Positions 9,601-16,464 of a DNA stretch of 64,000 nt are shown piece by piece; position 1 is the stretch's first letter, and every line of letters starts with the position of its first letter. The translations under genes were made by a program, and so were the position numbers. The stretch is from DATKPE01 sp035524335 (GTDB taxonomy: Bacteria > Bacteroidota > Ignavibacteria > UBA10030 > SZUA-254), in contig DATKPE010000012.1 of the NCBI GenBank assembly GCA_035524335.1, positions 1 through 64,000 of the forward strand, in the 5' to 3' direction. The notes beneath the pieces were generated by a model. The model was not told the DNA's origin. It searched no databases and saw only the letters and a list, made by a program, of their open reading frames with translations.

Positions 9601-11438
9601 AGACTGTCGACGTGGTAGCCCGAATTCGGCGAGAAGGTGAACTGCTGATTCGATCCGTAATTGACCTGGACCGGCGCCGAAGGCGAAATCGATCCGTTAG
9701 CTCCGGCGGTCGGGAGAATGGTATACTGATCGATCGCAAACGTCACCCTGATGGTGTGCGCCGCCGTGACGTTCACGAATGTATACCCTGTCGTCGAATC
9801 GGTATTCCGCGCGCCGTCCACGATCAGGCTGTCGAGATGGTAGCCGGTGTTGGGACTGAAGGTGAACCGCTGGTTCGATCCGTTCGTCACCTGCACGGGG
9901 CCCGAGGGAGAGATCGAACCGTTGGGACCGGCCGTGGGAAGTATCGTGAACTGATTGGCGGCGAAGGTGACGCGGATGGTATGCGCCGCCGTCACGTTCA
10001 GGAATGTGTAGGAGGCGGTCGAATCGGTGTTCCGGACGCCGTCCACGATCAGGCTGTCGAGATGGTACCCGCCGTCCGGTGTGATCGTGAACTGCTGATT
10101 CGAACCGTAGTTGACCTGCACCGGGGCGGAGGGGGATATCGATCCATTCGCTCCGGCGGTCGGGAGAATCGTAAACTGGTTGATGGCAAACGTCACCCTG
10201 ATGGTATGCGGCGCGGTGACGTTCACGAACGTATAGCTTGTGGTCGAGTCGGTGTTCCGTGCGCCGTCCACGATCAGACTGTCGAGGTGGTAGCCGGTGC
10301 TGGGAGTGAAGGTGAATTTCTGGTTCGACCCGTAATTGACCTGAACCGGCGCGGAGGGGGAGATCGATCCGTTTGCGCCCGCCGTCGGGAGAATGGTGTT
10401 CTGATCGATCCTGAAGGTCACCCGGACCGTATGGTTCGCTGTCACATTCGTGAAGGTATACCCCGCGAGGGAGTCGGTGTTCCGGACGCCGTCGATGAGG
10501 ACGGTGTCGACGTGGTAATGCGCCGAGGGGGTGAAGACGAATCCCTGACCGGTACCGTAGGTCACCGGGACCGACCCGTTCGGCGCGACGGTGCCGTTCG
10601 CTCCGGCGGTCGCGGTGATCGTGTAGACATCGGGGTTGATCGTCAGGCTGAACGCCCGGGAAACCGAGTCGCCTGCGGCATCGTTGACCTGGGCCGTGAA
10701 GCTGAACGGACCCGTGCTTGTGGTCGTTCCCGAGACGACGCCGGAGGAAGAAAGGGTGATGCCTGCCGGGAGAGAACCGGAGACCTGGCTCCAGCTGTAG
10801 GGCGGCGTTCCTCCTTCCGCGGTCAGCGTGTCGGCGTAGGGAACGGTGTTGGTTCCCGCGGGAAGAGTGGCCGCGGAGAGAATGGCGAGGGGATCGAGAG
10901 CCGGATTCTGAAGCTGATTCAGGTGCTGGGTCGAATCGGTGATGTCGATAAAATTGCCGACGGAGTCATAATACGCAATCTGCGTCGCGAGGCCGGCTCC
11001 GGAATTTTTCCATGCGATGTTCGCCGGGAGGTTCACGAACGGCGTGGTGCTCGTGATCCGGAATCTTCCGATCCGGAGACCGGGGTCGGCGGTCAGGATG
11101 GTGCCGTTGCCGTGCCCGGGGGGCGTACCCGCAGGGATCTGGAGAACATTGCCGTTGACCGAGAGACCGCTCGGAAGCTGTTCAGCCTGAAGCTGACACG
11201 ATTTGTTGTCATATGTGAAGCTCAGGGATCCTCCGGTGATCGCCGGATTGAACGTGAGGGCGATCTGATAGGTTGCCAGCTCGACGGTCGTGGCACCGGT
11301 CTGGAGGATGAAGACATCGAATTCGTAGGCCCTGTCGCTCACCAGCGTGTCGTTCTTGAGGATCAGCTGGTATGTCTGCGCATCGAGCGCCGATGCGGCG
11401 GCGAGGAGAAGAATGAGGAGCAGGAGGATTCGTTTCAT
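693..11438 (-). CDS. Giant repeat-rich T9SS-secreted surface protein (3581 aa)
   Basis: Begins MKRILLLLILLLAAASALDAQ, a clear signal peptide. Domains in order: a cohesin-like beta-sandwich (about 25-165); a putative Ig domain of the He_PIG type (about 190-268; GGTPPYSWSQVSGSLPAGI); eleven tandem InlB-B-like repeats of 74-75 residues (about 272-1093; consensus TILPTAGANGSISPS...GYHLDSLIVDG...HTIRVTF); two composite repeats; two more 75-residue copies (about 1409-1557); nine further composite repeats of about 156 residues (to about 2960); an FN3-like domain (about 2965-3055); a second sandwich; a GWN-type module; and a T9SS type A sorting domain (about 3495-3581, QNFPNPFNP, ending MILAK). T9SS tails direct transport across the outer membrane and attachment to or release from the surface. 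Repeat stalks of this kind are typical of adhesins, but the binding target is unknown. No catalytic domain is seen. Sequencing or assembly could misjudge copy number. Confidence 0.93.
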   Translation of the reverse strand: MKRILLLLILLLAAASALDAQTYQLILKNDTLVSDRAYEFDVFILQTGATTVELATYQIALTFNPAITGGSLSFTYDNKSCQLQAEQLPSGLSVNGNVLQIPAGTPPGHGNGTILTADPGLRIGRFRITSTTPFVNLPANIAWKNSGAGLATQIAYYDSVGNFIDITDSTQHLNQLQNPALDPLAILSAATLPAGTNTVPYADTLTAEGGTPPYSWSQVSGSLPAGITLSSSGVVSGTTTSTGPFSFTAQVNDAAGDSVSRAFSLTINPDVYTITATAGANGTVAPNGSVPVTYGTGQGFVFTPSAHYHVDTVLIDGVRNTDSLAGYTFTNVTANHTVRVTFRIDQNTILPTAGANGSISPSAPVQVNYGSNQKFTFTPSTGYHLDSLIVDGARNTDSTTSYTFVNVTAPHTIRVTFAINQFTILPTAGANGSISPSAPVQVNYGSNQQFTITPDGGYHLDSLIVDGVRNTDSTASYTFLNVTAAHTIRVTFAANQFTILPTAGPNGSISPSGPVQVTNGSNQRFTFSPNTGYHLDSLIVDGARNTDSTTGYTFVNVTAAHTIRVTFAIDQYTILPTAGANGSISPSAPVQVNYGSNQQFTFSPNSGYHVDSLIVDGARNTDSASSYTFVNVTAAHTIRVTFAITQYTILPTAGANGAISPSSPVQVNSGSNQQFTFSPNTGYHLDSLIVDGARNTDSTSSYTFVNVTAAHTIRVTFAINQYTILPTAGANGSISPSTPTQVNYGSNQKFTITPNSGYHVDSLIVDGARNTDSTTSYTFVNVTTAHTIRVTFAINQYTILPTAGPNGSISPSGPTQVSYGSNQQFTFGANTGYHLDSLIVDGTRNTDSASSYTFVNVTAAHTIRVTFAINQYTILPTAGANGSISPSTPTQVNYGSNQKFTFTPNTGYHLDSLIVDEARNTDSTTSYTFVNVTTAHTIRVTFAINQYTITPSTGPNGSISPSTPVVVNYGGSQLFTFTPNTGYHVDSVYADGVYNGSSPSYLFPSVTQNHTISVTFAINRDTVIATSGANGAVIPGGMSIYNYGTSPVFSIRPNTGYHVDSLIVDGVKITSDTTYTFSAISTNHTIRGTFAPNTLTILVTSAPTGQTVKVNGTPHTAPYSFSSTAAVPITIAVDSIQGDTAVRVLYRSWNDGGAISHTIVPLVNTNDTAVFQQQYYLKMAANAGGTSTPASGWHNAGDTVTITGTPSSSRYNFSSWSGITYGTHGGSSYYSGPANPYLLTMNAAVSEIANFVRAPFQIVTETTPPGRSFTFDGTTYTNPYTYTVGNPPELIYLNIPFNPQPGSAGVQYAWTGWNDGGGMFHTAVADSAFTYIASFKTQFNLNVVAGSGGTATPPAGYVDSGSVNPLLATPNTGYSFVRWAGTGTGSYSGTTPNPSVTAGGPINDTAYFAIDTLTISATAGSNGTISPSGNVKVLYGANQTFHITPSGAYHISDVVVDGSSVGPDTVYTFTGVTTNHTITASFTINGYTITATAGPNGTISPSGPVSVNSGASQTFSIHGNTGYFVDSILVDNVSKPPDTTYTFTNVTANHTIRTVFAPGTLSITLQTNPSGLSVIVDTTHYTTPHVFNWLAGSLHTLSLDTLQNGTSGVRYSYSTWSDTTAYIHTVAPLVNTTYTASFATQYQLTLKSGTGGSAATVPPGGVWFTSGSSDTIRATPSTGYVFSAWTGTGTGSYTGAANPAVVVMSAPVTDSASFALKQLNVTIQSNPPGRSVIVDGTTYTAPHTFNNWNYGQAHTLNTTTPQAFSASVQYAFKTWSDSGTMSHSVSPVSDTTFTANFLPQFLLTTAAGTGGTVNPASAFYDSASQVNLTAVPSYGYQFTAWTGTGTGSYTGSANPAQVTMTGPLKDSASFGRFTAHVTIRTTPPGLFMTVDDTVYTSPRTFSWTTGSSHKVTLPDTQAGAAGTRYVWNSWSDGGTKQHNVTPLSDTTFTAALTTQFLLTMNSNTGGTSTPPTGWYDSSKHVTITAIPGPKYNFFSWAGTGTGAVNSANATDSVTMGSPISETPNFIRKPITITVQALPPGRSFILNGVSFNTPQIKVISPGDALFLNVNQTQPDPVTPLQKQYVWTSWSDGGAFFHTVYPDTDMTLTAYFKTQFMTTIAAGPGGSVLPASGWQDSSAVDTLIATPNAGYALQQWIGSGPGSYSGVANNVPITIAGPISDSAVFSHFPVHVTVQSSPAGRPTIVDGVVDSSAVRSFTWTASSSHTIGIADSQYSGPGTRYFWVSWSDGGAKTHTVVPLKDTSFTVTFQPQYMLTMNAGSGGTVAPPSGWYNGGQQVVITATPNATYNFGAWNGTGTGSYTGSKNPDTIAVNGPITETASFALTPVHITVQTVPSGLSVSVDSVIYTSPQNFVWDLGAQHVIRAMTPQNVTATSRTSWKSWSDTGAVSHTVAPTRDSVFTAIFATQFLLTEAADTGGTVTPGSGWQDSGSTVQLTAHAGAGYAFTNWRGSGSGSYSGPVNPASVTMKGAVYDTAGFSRFQANVTIVTNPPGLHIMVNGGTFPTPYNSQWTTGAIHTITAIDSQAGTAGTRYVYASWSDSGARIHDVVAIRDTTFTANFTTQYFLTDSANTGGTVMPVSGWYNSGKSVTITAIPNNKYTFQRWTGTGTGSYTGSTNPVAVTISSPTTEIASFNQNPFIVNVNTNPAGRSFIYGGTTYTTPQTFIETPGTLVYLDAPTPQPAGFGMQYAWKSWSDSGAKSHTASIMSDTTFTVSFTLQYALTTTVSPANSGTTNPPSGTYFNAGDTAYVSATGNAHYAFLNWTGDATGTANPIKVAMTAPKNLNANFGAGLQVTIAADSVGRSVLIDDSVCTTPVVLYWLAASPHTLGVPSPQNGATGVRYVWKQWSDSGAITHSVSTTRDTVFTARFQTQYFLTMGGNTGGTVSPASSWYPKDTSVAISATPDSGYALITWNGSGAGSYSGILNPATVVMSRPMGETAQFGKVLSPPTLLAVDSNSVNVSTTPLLKWHAYPGATSYRLQVAFDSLFSSLAVDASPLTDTTYQVPALGNLLKFFWRVNAIVGPDITKFSPVWTFTTLTATISAASPIENWGTTYTYPVTWSSSQLSGNVNIRLSTDNGASWRMIRSSIPNSGSAFWTVPDTQHLSGTCKYRVESTLNPAIYSESVIFAIVSGVLPPTVHLSTSIVYPAAPATTDYRLVSLPGDVDTITLGSELTGSQKLDWRAYSDNGLPTNYLTELDKNYHFTAGNGIWLVKKGNLNLTGYIMTMPAIDTILARLAIPLHTGWNIIGNPFDKDVAWADVLALNGLPPTTQLTMYTGSYGSSSTLSAFNGYYFLNDSDLTTLEIPYPFGSVLQPHGKPATQWTLQLSLRTGTNSDPENYVGIAPTVMKGMNALTYHKPPFFMDQAFLYFRHPEWDPKRPWFSSDFRPELGDGQTWDFEVRNPSSGTASIRTSDVNSLPDGIGAVLINMDNSEPYDLKLHPVYSYATVSSVMQFRLIVGTQAYITREVGKLKPQSYELEQNFPNPFNPTTSIGFKLPKASSIRLEVYSILGQKVRTIAEGNFQPGVYTYLWDGTDERNSRVASGVYFYRLMADGGMVQTKKMILAK
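2555..8157 (-). repeat. Eleven composite ~156-residue repeats in the giant protein
   Basis: Each unit has a first half with P-x-G-[RL]-S-V-x-V-D-G-x-x-Y-T-x-P, then W-x-x-W-S-D-x-G-x-x-x-H-x-V, and a second half with GGT-x-x-P-x-S-G-W-Y and W-x-GTGTGSY-[ST]-G-x-x-NP. Two copies lie before and nine after a pair of 75-residue repeats (DNA about 6765-7215). Divergence between copies is much greater than in the 8160-10626 array, so these are older duplications. Confidence 0.85.
8160..10626 (-). repeat. Tandem array of eleven ~225-bp repeats (InlB-B-like, 75 aa each)
   Basis: Eleven head-to-tail in-frame copies. The inner eight (roughly 8600-10400) are highly similar at DNA level, with the same string for SLIVDGARNTDS and for NVTAAHTIRVTFAINQ recurring every 225 bp. 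The outer copies have diverged. The pattern suggests expansion by unequal recombination. Related copies also occur in the nuclease at 40886-43219. Confidence 0.9.
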
Positions 11439-11816
11439 GCGTTGACAGCCTTCTCGTTCAGAGTGTGCAAGTGGAATTGGATGGAATGCCTGCTATGCCG
11501 GTCATCCGGGCGGCGCGTTCCCGTGCGGGATGCATGTGACATCCGGTTCTGACGGCTGAAGAACGAAATGTGCTTCGCCCTCCCCGGTGAGCGTCGGAAG
11601 TGGCAGGAAAGGGACGGAAAACAGCACGTGAAATATCCCGTCGCAACGATGCCATGATCTCTTTGAAAGTGCGAAAAAAGAACTATGCCGACTTTACGCC
11701 GACCCGGTCAGCCCCGAGAAGCATGCCGTTTTGTCAGGTAGCCGGATCGGAGACTCATGATCACAGTATACAAAAAATTTTTGATATGAAATAATTCACC
11801 CGTTATCGCTGTCACA
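11439..11816. other. 378-bp gap between response regulator and giant gene
   Basis: No gene is supported here. On the minus strand a good -10-like TATACT lies at 11765-11770, but the hexamer 17 bp upstream (TATTTC) is a poor -35, so the promoter of the giant gene is not settled. No hairpin terminator for the EPS operon is evident after 11817. The stretch near 11760-11800 is AT-rich compared with its surroundings. Confidence 0.5.
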
Positions 11817-12185
11817 TCATCCCGAAACAGCGGTCAGGGCATTCGAAATTTTCTTCAAAAGGATGGGAATATCAACAGGTTTCTGGATATAATCCCATGC
11901 GCCGAAGCGGAGCGCGACGACGCTCGATTCGACGGACGGGTATCCGGTGATGACGATGATTTTCGCCTTCGGGTCGATCGTTTTCAGCTCCTTCAGGACC
12001 TCGATGCCGCTCATTGTTGGCAGACCCAAATCGAGCAAAACGAGATCCATCTTGTTTTTCCTGAACATGGCGATTCCCTGCGGACCGTCTGCCGTGGCAA
12101 ACACGTTGTATCCCTCGTGCATCAGGAGACTGCGCTGGAGCTGGAGCTGGATTTCGTCGTCATCGACGACCAGAATGTTCTGCAT
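11817..12185 (-). CDS. Single-domain (CheY-like) response regulator
   Basis: 122 residues, one receiver domain and nothing else. The acidic pocket is D8-D9-D10, the phospho-acceptor is D52 (LVLLDLGLP), the switch Thr is T80 (VITGYPS) and the conserved Lys is K102 (QKPVD). All catalytic receiver positions are intact, so it should accept phosphate from a histidine kinase; none is encoded in this window. It is the last gene of the 16-gene minus EPS operon, 5 bp after the GT2 gene. Stand-alone receivers usually act through protein contacts, so it may tune EPS synthesis or feed a phosphorelay; that role is inferred from position only. Confidence 0.9.
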   Translation of the reverse strand: MQNILVVDDDEIQLQLQRSLLMHEGYNVFATADGPQGIAMFRKNKMDLVLLDLGLPTMSGIEVLKELKTIDPKAKIIVITGYPSVESSVVALRFGAWDYIQKPVDIPILLKKISNALTAVSG

Positions 12186-12190
12186 GGCTG

Positions 12191-13453
12191 TTAGGAGGCT
12201 TTGGTTGAGACTTTTGGTTCAGGATTGTTTTCTGCGCCGGAAGAACCGTTCCGTACCGCATCGCGCGCGGTGCGGACCCATTCCTCCGTTCCACGCTTTC
12301 TCGTCAGTTTGAGGTACAGCAGTATTTTCCACACGGCATATCGGGGAATAAAAAGCATCGCTCTGTACAGTCCGCGGTCGGCTCGTGCGGCCGCGAGGCC
12401 GAGGAAGACATGGAGAAGCGCCGCAACGACGAGCCCTCCCCAGGCGAGCCCCGGGAGGAATGCTCCGGTGTACCCCGCGGCGGCAAGGAGTGCGTGCGCA
12501 CCGGTCATCACAACAAGTCCGCCGAAGAGATTCACGAACGGCGGGGTCAGAAGCTCGATCAGTCCGTCGAGCGGTCGCAGGGAAAATGTCCGCACCGAAG
12601 CGGCGATGAGCCGGGGCGTGTATTTCCGGATCACCGGAAACCGTCCGCGTTCCCATCGCGACCGCTGGCTCTCCGCATTTTTTGTGGTGGTCGGCATGAG
12701 TGCGTGGACGAGCGCCTCGGGTGCGAACCGGACGATGATGCCGTCCGCGAGCAGGCGCAGTCCGTACTCCAGATCCTCGTTGAGGGAATAGGTGTTCCAG
12801 GGATATTCCTCCAGCAGGGAACGGGAAAAGCACATGCCGTTACCGCGGATGCCAGCCGAAAAGCCGAGCGGCTTCCGGCCCATCGGCCGGACGAAGTTAT
12901 AGAGCGTGAACCCGAACCGGATCACCTCCGAGACCCACGCTTCCGGGTGCGGTTCCACCATGTCGTTGCACTGGATGGCCCGGGCGCCCCGCTCCAGGTG
13001 GAAGTTCATCACCCGCAGAAAATTCCGGGACGCGACGCTGTCGGCGTCGATGACGATGTAGGCGTCGTACGCCGGTTTTTTCTTCATCAGAATGTCGAAC
13101 ATCCAGCGGAGGGCATACCCTTTCCCGCGGAGATTTCTGTCGGTCCGTTCGTACACTTCGGCGCCCAGCTTCCGCCCGATCGCGGCGGTCGGGTCGGTGC
13201 AGTTGTCCGCAATGACGACGATGTCGTACATCTCCCGCGGATAGTCAAGCTGTTGAAGGCTCCGGACCGTCCGCTCGAGCGAGAGTTCCTCGTTGTGCGC
13301 CGGGATGAGGATGGCAAACCGGCGGGTGTCCGTTGCGGGAAATTCCTTCCGGCGCGGTACAAAGAGGGCGATGATGCTCAACAGCAGGAGATAGAGCGTG
13401 AAGACCCCCGCGATGCAGAGCGCGACGGCGTCGGGCACGGAAAGGAGGGTCAC
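12191..13453 (-). CDS. Membrane glycosyltransferase family 2 (processive-synthase-like)
   Basis: 420 residues. An N-terminal membrane helix (about 10-32) is followed by a GT-A domain: nucleotide-binding start AILIPAHNEE (47-56), D84, DxD-type IDADS (135-139), acceptor/catalytic NEDLEYG with E226-D227, and the QRSRW motif (263-267) typical of processive GT2 enzymes such as hyaluronan and cellulose synthases. Two or three membrane helices follow (about 310-375). It would add sugars from UDP-sugars at the inner membrane. The start overlaps the upstream GNAT stop by 4 bp (ATGA), implying translational coupling. The charged C-terminal tail has no clear domain. Substrate and linkage cannot be told from sequence. 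Confidence 0.88.
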   Translation of the reverse strand: MTLLSVPDAVALCIAGVFTLYLLLLSIIALFVPRRKEFPATDTRRFAILIPAHNEELSLERTVRSLQQLDYPREMYDIVVIADNCTDPTAAIGRKLGAEVYERTDRNLRGKGYALRWMFDILMKKKPAYDAYIVIDADSVASRNFLRVMNFHLERGARAIQCNDMVEPHPEAWVSEVIRFGFTLYNFVRPMGRKPLGFSAGIRGNGMCFSRSLLEEYPWNTYSLNEDLEYGLRLLADGIIVRFAPEALVHALMPTTTKNAESQRSRWERGRFPVIRKYTPRLIAASVRTFSLRPLDGLIELLTPPFVNLFGGLVVMTGAHALLAAAGYTGAFLPGLAWGGLVVAALLHVFLGLAAARADRGLYRAMLFIPRYAVWKILLYLKLTRKRGTEEWVRTARDAVRNGSSGAENNPEPKVSTKAS

Positions 13454-14862
13454 GGCCGTTCTCCTTCCTTCGCAGTGTTGCCGTCCCCCTCCCGGTTCTC
13501 CGGGCCGGATGCCTCCGGTTCGTCGGAGACCCGCTCCTCGCGTTCGAGGCGGATGGCAAGCGCCCGGACCGACCGCAGGGGGGAATGACGGTAAAAATAA
13601 TCGTACATGACCTTGAGCAGATTTGCCGCGACGCCGGCAACGAAGCGCATTCTGCCCGCAACGCCCGGATGTTCGGTGATCACGAATCTCCGGTAGCCGT
13701 AATATTCCCGCTGGGAACGGTGGACCGATTTGAGAACGGCTTCGGTGAGCAGAAACAGATAAAATCGCGACATGGTCCGCCGGCGGGGGGAGACCGCCCT
13801 GATCAGGTAATTCTTGCTCTCCTGTGCGGCAGTTTCCCTGTACTTGTATGGTTCATCGCCCCGGAGATAATCGAAGACCTTCATCCCCTCCGCAATGCCG
13901 TCGGCCATCGACGTCAGGCGGACCACCATGCCCGGACTGCATCGCATCAGTTCCTCCGGTCCGTGGGCATTGCTGTGGTACATGTAAATGCGTCCGCGAT
14001 AGTTGAAGTTGTAGGTGGTCGCGACCGGTTCCCCCCCGGCGTAGAGAATATAGAGGCGGAGCCAGCCGCGCCGCGCGAATTGTCTGGAAAATTCGACATG
14101 ATAGGCCTGCATCGCCGGGTCGTCGAATGCGCTGGGATACCCCTGGCTTTTCCACCGCCCGCCGTGGACGCGGCTGAAATCCCCGATCGCCGTCTCCAGA
14201 TTGTCCCCCTCCGATCTGTAGATCCGGAGCTCAGGGGAAAATTTCGACTGCAGTTTTTTCTGTTTCCGGCGAAAATTGTATCCGGATGCCGGGCCTGATG
14301 CCTGGAACAACTCCTCCGCCCGCTCCGGCAGGAGCACATACGGGCAGACATTTCCCTGATATGTATACACATTCAGACCGGCTTCCTTCAGCATCCCTGC
14401 TACCTGTGTGACGAGATGGGAGGTTTCATTCACATCCTCCATATCGAACAGATCCCAGGAAGAATGTTCGGTTGTCAGAAGACGGACCAGTGCGCCGAAG
14501 ACCTCGGCTTCATGCCGCGGGTCGGCGAGAATGTCGACGTAATCCGTCAGTCCTGTGCCGATAAAGGTCAGACGGCGGGCGACCGTCACCCCGGCGACAC
14601 GCACCGGGTGTATGAAAAGGGGCGCAATCCCCGCAATTTCACCGTCACAGCGGAACAGCAGGATATGAAGCCGGTCGAACCGGCCTGCCTTATACTTCCA
14701 CCAGGCGCGGTTCCACTCGAACGACTGGAAGACCGTTGCACCGGCTTTTCCGAGGAGGTCGTTCCATGCCGGTTCAAGGAGATCGAACGCCCGTGCGGTC
14801 GAGATCACTTCCGCAGTGCATCCACCGGCGCGTTCGCTTAATATGTCGGGCCTGTCGGCCAT
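13450..14862 (-). CDS. CelD/BcsL-family GNAT acyltransferase (first of two)
   Basis: 470 residues from ATG 14862, with GGTGAG 8-10 nt upstream. The open frame extends to 15387 but that part overlaps the preceding gene out of frame. It carries the CelD/FemAB-like double-GNAT signature: TVFQSFEWNRAWW near residue 50, IAGIAPLF near 85, HGGRWKSQGYP near 240, and a YHSNAH...YLRGDEPYKY stretch near 330-365. Proteins of this family occur in cellulose and EPS clusters, including exosortase-associated ones, and are thought to transfer acyl or aminoacyl groups; the substrate here is unknown. It shares its architecture with the GNAT at 18644-20023, so the operon holds two paralogues flanking two GT4 genes and the ligase-like gene. 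Confidence 0.82.
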   Translation of the reverse strand: MADRPDILSERAGGCTAEVISTARAFDLLEPAWNDLLGKAGATVFQSFEWNRAWWKYKAGRFDRLHILLFRCDGEIAGIAPLFIHPVRVAGVTVARRLTFIGTGLTDYVDILADPRHEAEVFGALVRLLTTEHSSWDLFDMEDVNETSHLVTQVAGMLKEAGLNVYTYQGNVCPYVLLPERAEELFQASGPASGYNFRRKQKKLQSKFSPELRIYRSEGDNLETAIGDFSRVHGGRWKSQGYPSAFDDPAMQAYHVEFSRQFARRGWLRLYILYAGGEPVATTYNFNYRGRIYMYHSNAHGPEELMRCSPGMVVRLTSMADGIAEGMKVFDYLRGDEPYKYRETAAQESKNYLIRAVSPRRRTMSRFYLFLLTEAVLKSVHRSQREYYGYRRFVITEHPGVAGRMRFVAGVAANLLKVMYDYFYRHSPLRSVRALAIRLEREERVSDEPEASGPENREGDGNTAKEGERP

Positions 14863-14879
14863 GGTGTCCGGTCTCACCG

Positions 14880-16439
14880 TTATCTCATCTTCTGTTCGGA
14901 TTGTGAGAGCGCCTGCTGGACTCTCATCCTGAGTTCCCGCCGCATGAGCACCGTTCCGCGCCGGGGAAATGCGGCAGTCCTGCAGATGATCCGCGGAATC
15001 TGGTACTGTGCGAAATCCTTCGAGAGAAGAGCCGTCAGGTCGGCCGAGGTGATCTTCGTGCCGTTGCTCGGATGGTAGCAGAATACCGGAATCTCGCCCA
15101 GCTCGCCGGTGGGATCCGGAACTCCCACGATGCCGATCTCGCAATCGGAGAAGACCGACCTGACCATTTCCTCCATGATGAGCGGGGAATAACGGAGGCC
15201 GTTCACACTGATCGTTTCGAACTGCTGAGCGATGATGTGAAGGTAGCCGTCGCGGTCGAGATACCCGATGTCGCCGGTCCCGTGCCATTGAGGGGGAAGT
15301 GAATTTCTCCGCCGCCGGCCGGGAGCGCCCGGCTGTCCGGGGATGCGGATCACCACTTCCCCGTAGTACGGACGGGAAACCAGGCAACCCTGTTCGTTGC
15401 GTATGTTGAGTTGAAGGTTCCCCGTGGCCTTGCCGACGGTTTCAAATTTCTGCGGTTCTTCGTTCAGATGCAGGAATGTCGCATACGGGACTCCCGGGTA
15501 GTCCCGGTGGAGATAAATCTCCGCTTCCGGGAACATGTCGCGGAGCGCACGTGCGTCTGTCGGTGCGGTGCAGATGCCGATGTCGATCCGGACCGCCGAA
15601 GTCCGGCACGGGGTGAATGTGTCCGCTCCTGTTTCGAGCAGAACGGCGAGTTCGTCGGATGTGATGAAGAAACCGTTCGAGCTCTGCCGCAGGAGGGCTT
15701 CCGGGAGACCGGTGACTGAACCGGGGACGGAACCCGTTTCGACCGATCCGCCCGCGGCGTGCAGGCAGACCGCGCGCTGAATCGCGGGGAGCTCCCAGAA
15801 CGGCGACGCGATGTATTCCGTGTCGGCCGCGGTGAGTCGTTCCCGCTCTCCCGCAAAACGGGCGGCGTACACGAGCTGGCCGTGAGTCACGACGGCCGGT
15901 TCGCCTTCCTCTTCCGCCGGAAAACAGAGAAGCGCTTCATCGTCTCCGCCGATGTCCATCATTGTCGTGATCCGGTCGATCCCGCCCGCCGCCGGTTCGT
16001 CAAGGCGGCCCGAAGGCTCCGACTCCTCGCGCCGTTCCCCGAGCGCCGCGTCGGCGTGCATGAAGGGGCAGTGGAGGAGATCTCCGAGAACCGGATGCAG
16101 TGTCAGATCGTGCCGGGTGGTGAGGAGAGCTTCGGGGGTGCACCGGCGGGCAACGGCCGCAACCCTCGGCCCGGGCGTTTCGGCCGAAAGGGGCACTGCC
16201 ACCGCGCCGGCCCGCATCACGGCATAGACCGAGAGAAGAAAAAGCGCCGGATCGCCGATCCGCACGAGAACCGGATCTCCTTTCCGGATCCCCTCGACGA
16301 TGAGCAGTTCGGCAATCGCGTCGATCCCCCTCAGCATGTCGTCATTCGTGAAGGTTCGTTCGGGACATCGGATCGCCGGGCGGAGCGGATTCCCCATCGC
16401 GGCGGACCGGATGGCGGTATGTACGAGCTGGCGGTCCAT
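14880..16439 (-). CDS. AMP-forming acyl-CoA-ligase-like protein with lost catalytic motifs
   Basis: 519 residues with the overall fold of ANL (acyl/aryl-CoA ligase) enzymes: an N-terminal domain with AVMRAGAVAVPLS near 73-85, the A7 motif GTGDIGYLDRDGYLHI in the last third, and an A10 end MRRELR. Key residues are missing. The ATP P-loop (normally TSGTTGxPK) reads CFPAEEEGEPAVVTH (172-186), the hinge region lacks the usual GR pair (AQQFETISVNGLRYSP), and the A10 catalytic Lys aligns with V497. It is therefore probably not an active adenylating enzyme, or has a different chemistry. Exosortase-associated EPS loci often encode an ANL ligase beside FemAB-like GNATs, as here. The frame is intact and co-directional, so it looks kept rather than decaying. 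Confidence 0.8.
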   Translation of the reverse strand: MDRQLVHTAIRSAAMGNPLRPAIRCPERTFTNDDMLRGIDAIAELLIVEGIRKGDPVLVRIGDPALFLLSVYAVMRAGAVAVPLSAETPGPRVAAVARRCTPEALLTTRHDLTLHPVLGDLLHCPFMHADAALGERREESEPSGRLDEPAAGGIDRITTMMDIGGDDEALLCFPAEEEGEPAVVTHGQLVYAARFAGERERLTAADTEYIASPFWELPAIQRAVCLHAAGGSVETGSVPGSVTGLPEALLRQSSNGFFITSDELAVLLETGADTFTPCRTSAVRIDIGICTAPTDARALRDMFPEAEIYLHRDYPGVPYATFLHLNEEPQKFETVGKATGNLQLNIRNEQGCLVSRPYYGEVVIRIPGQPGAPGRRRRNSLPPQWHGTGDIGYLDRDGYLHIIAQQFETISVNGLRYSPLIMEEMVRSVFSDCEIGIVGVPDPTGELGEIPVFCYHPSNGTKITSADLTALLSKDFAQYQIPRIICRTAAFPRRGTVLMRRELRMRVQQALSQSEQKMR

Positions 16440-16464
16440 GTCTATGCTGTTGTCCGGAGACTGG

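Noticed and set aside
8160..10626. Regular spacing considered as a CRISPR array
   Set aside because: The repeats are 225 bp, in frame, protein-coding and without unique spacers.
9306..11552. 748-codon open frame on the plus strand
   Set aside because: It mirrors the 225-bp repeat array and extends over the giant gene start; its repeated GVPRAVHDQTVE-type units are just the antisense of the repeats.
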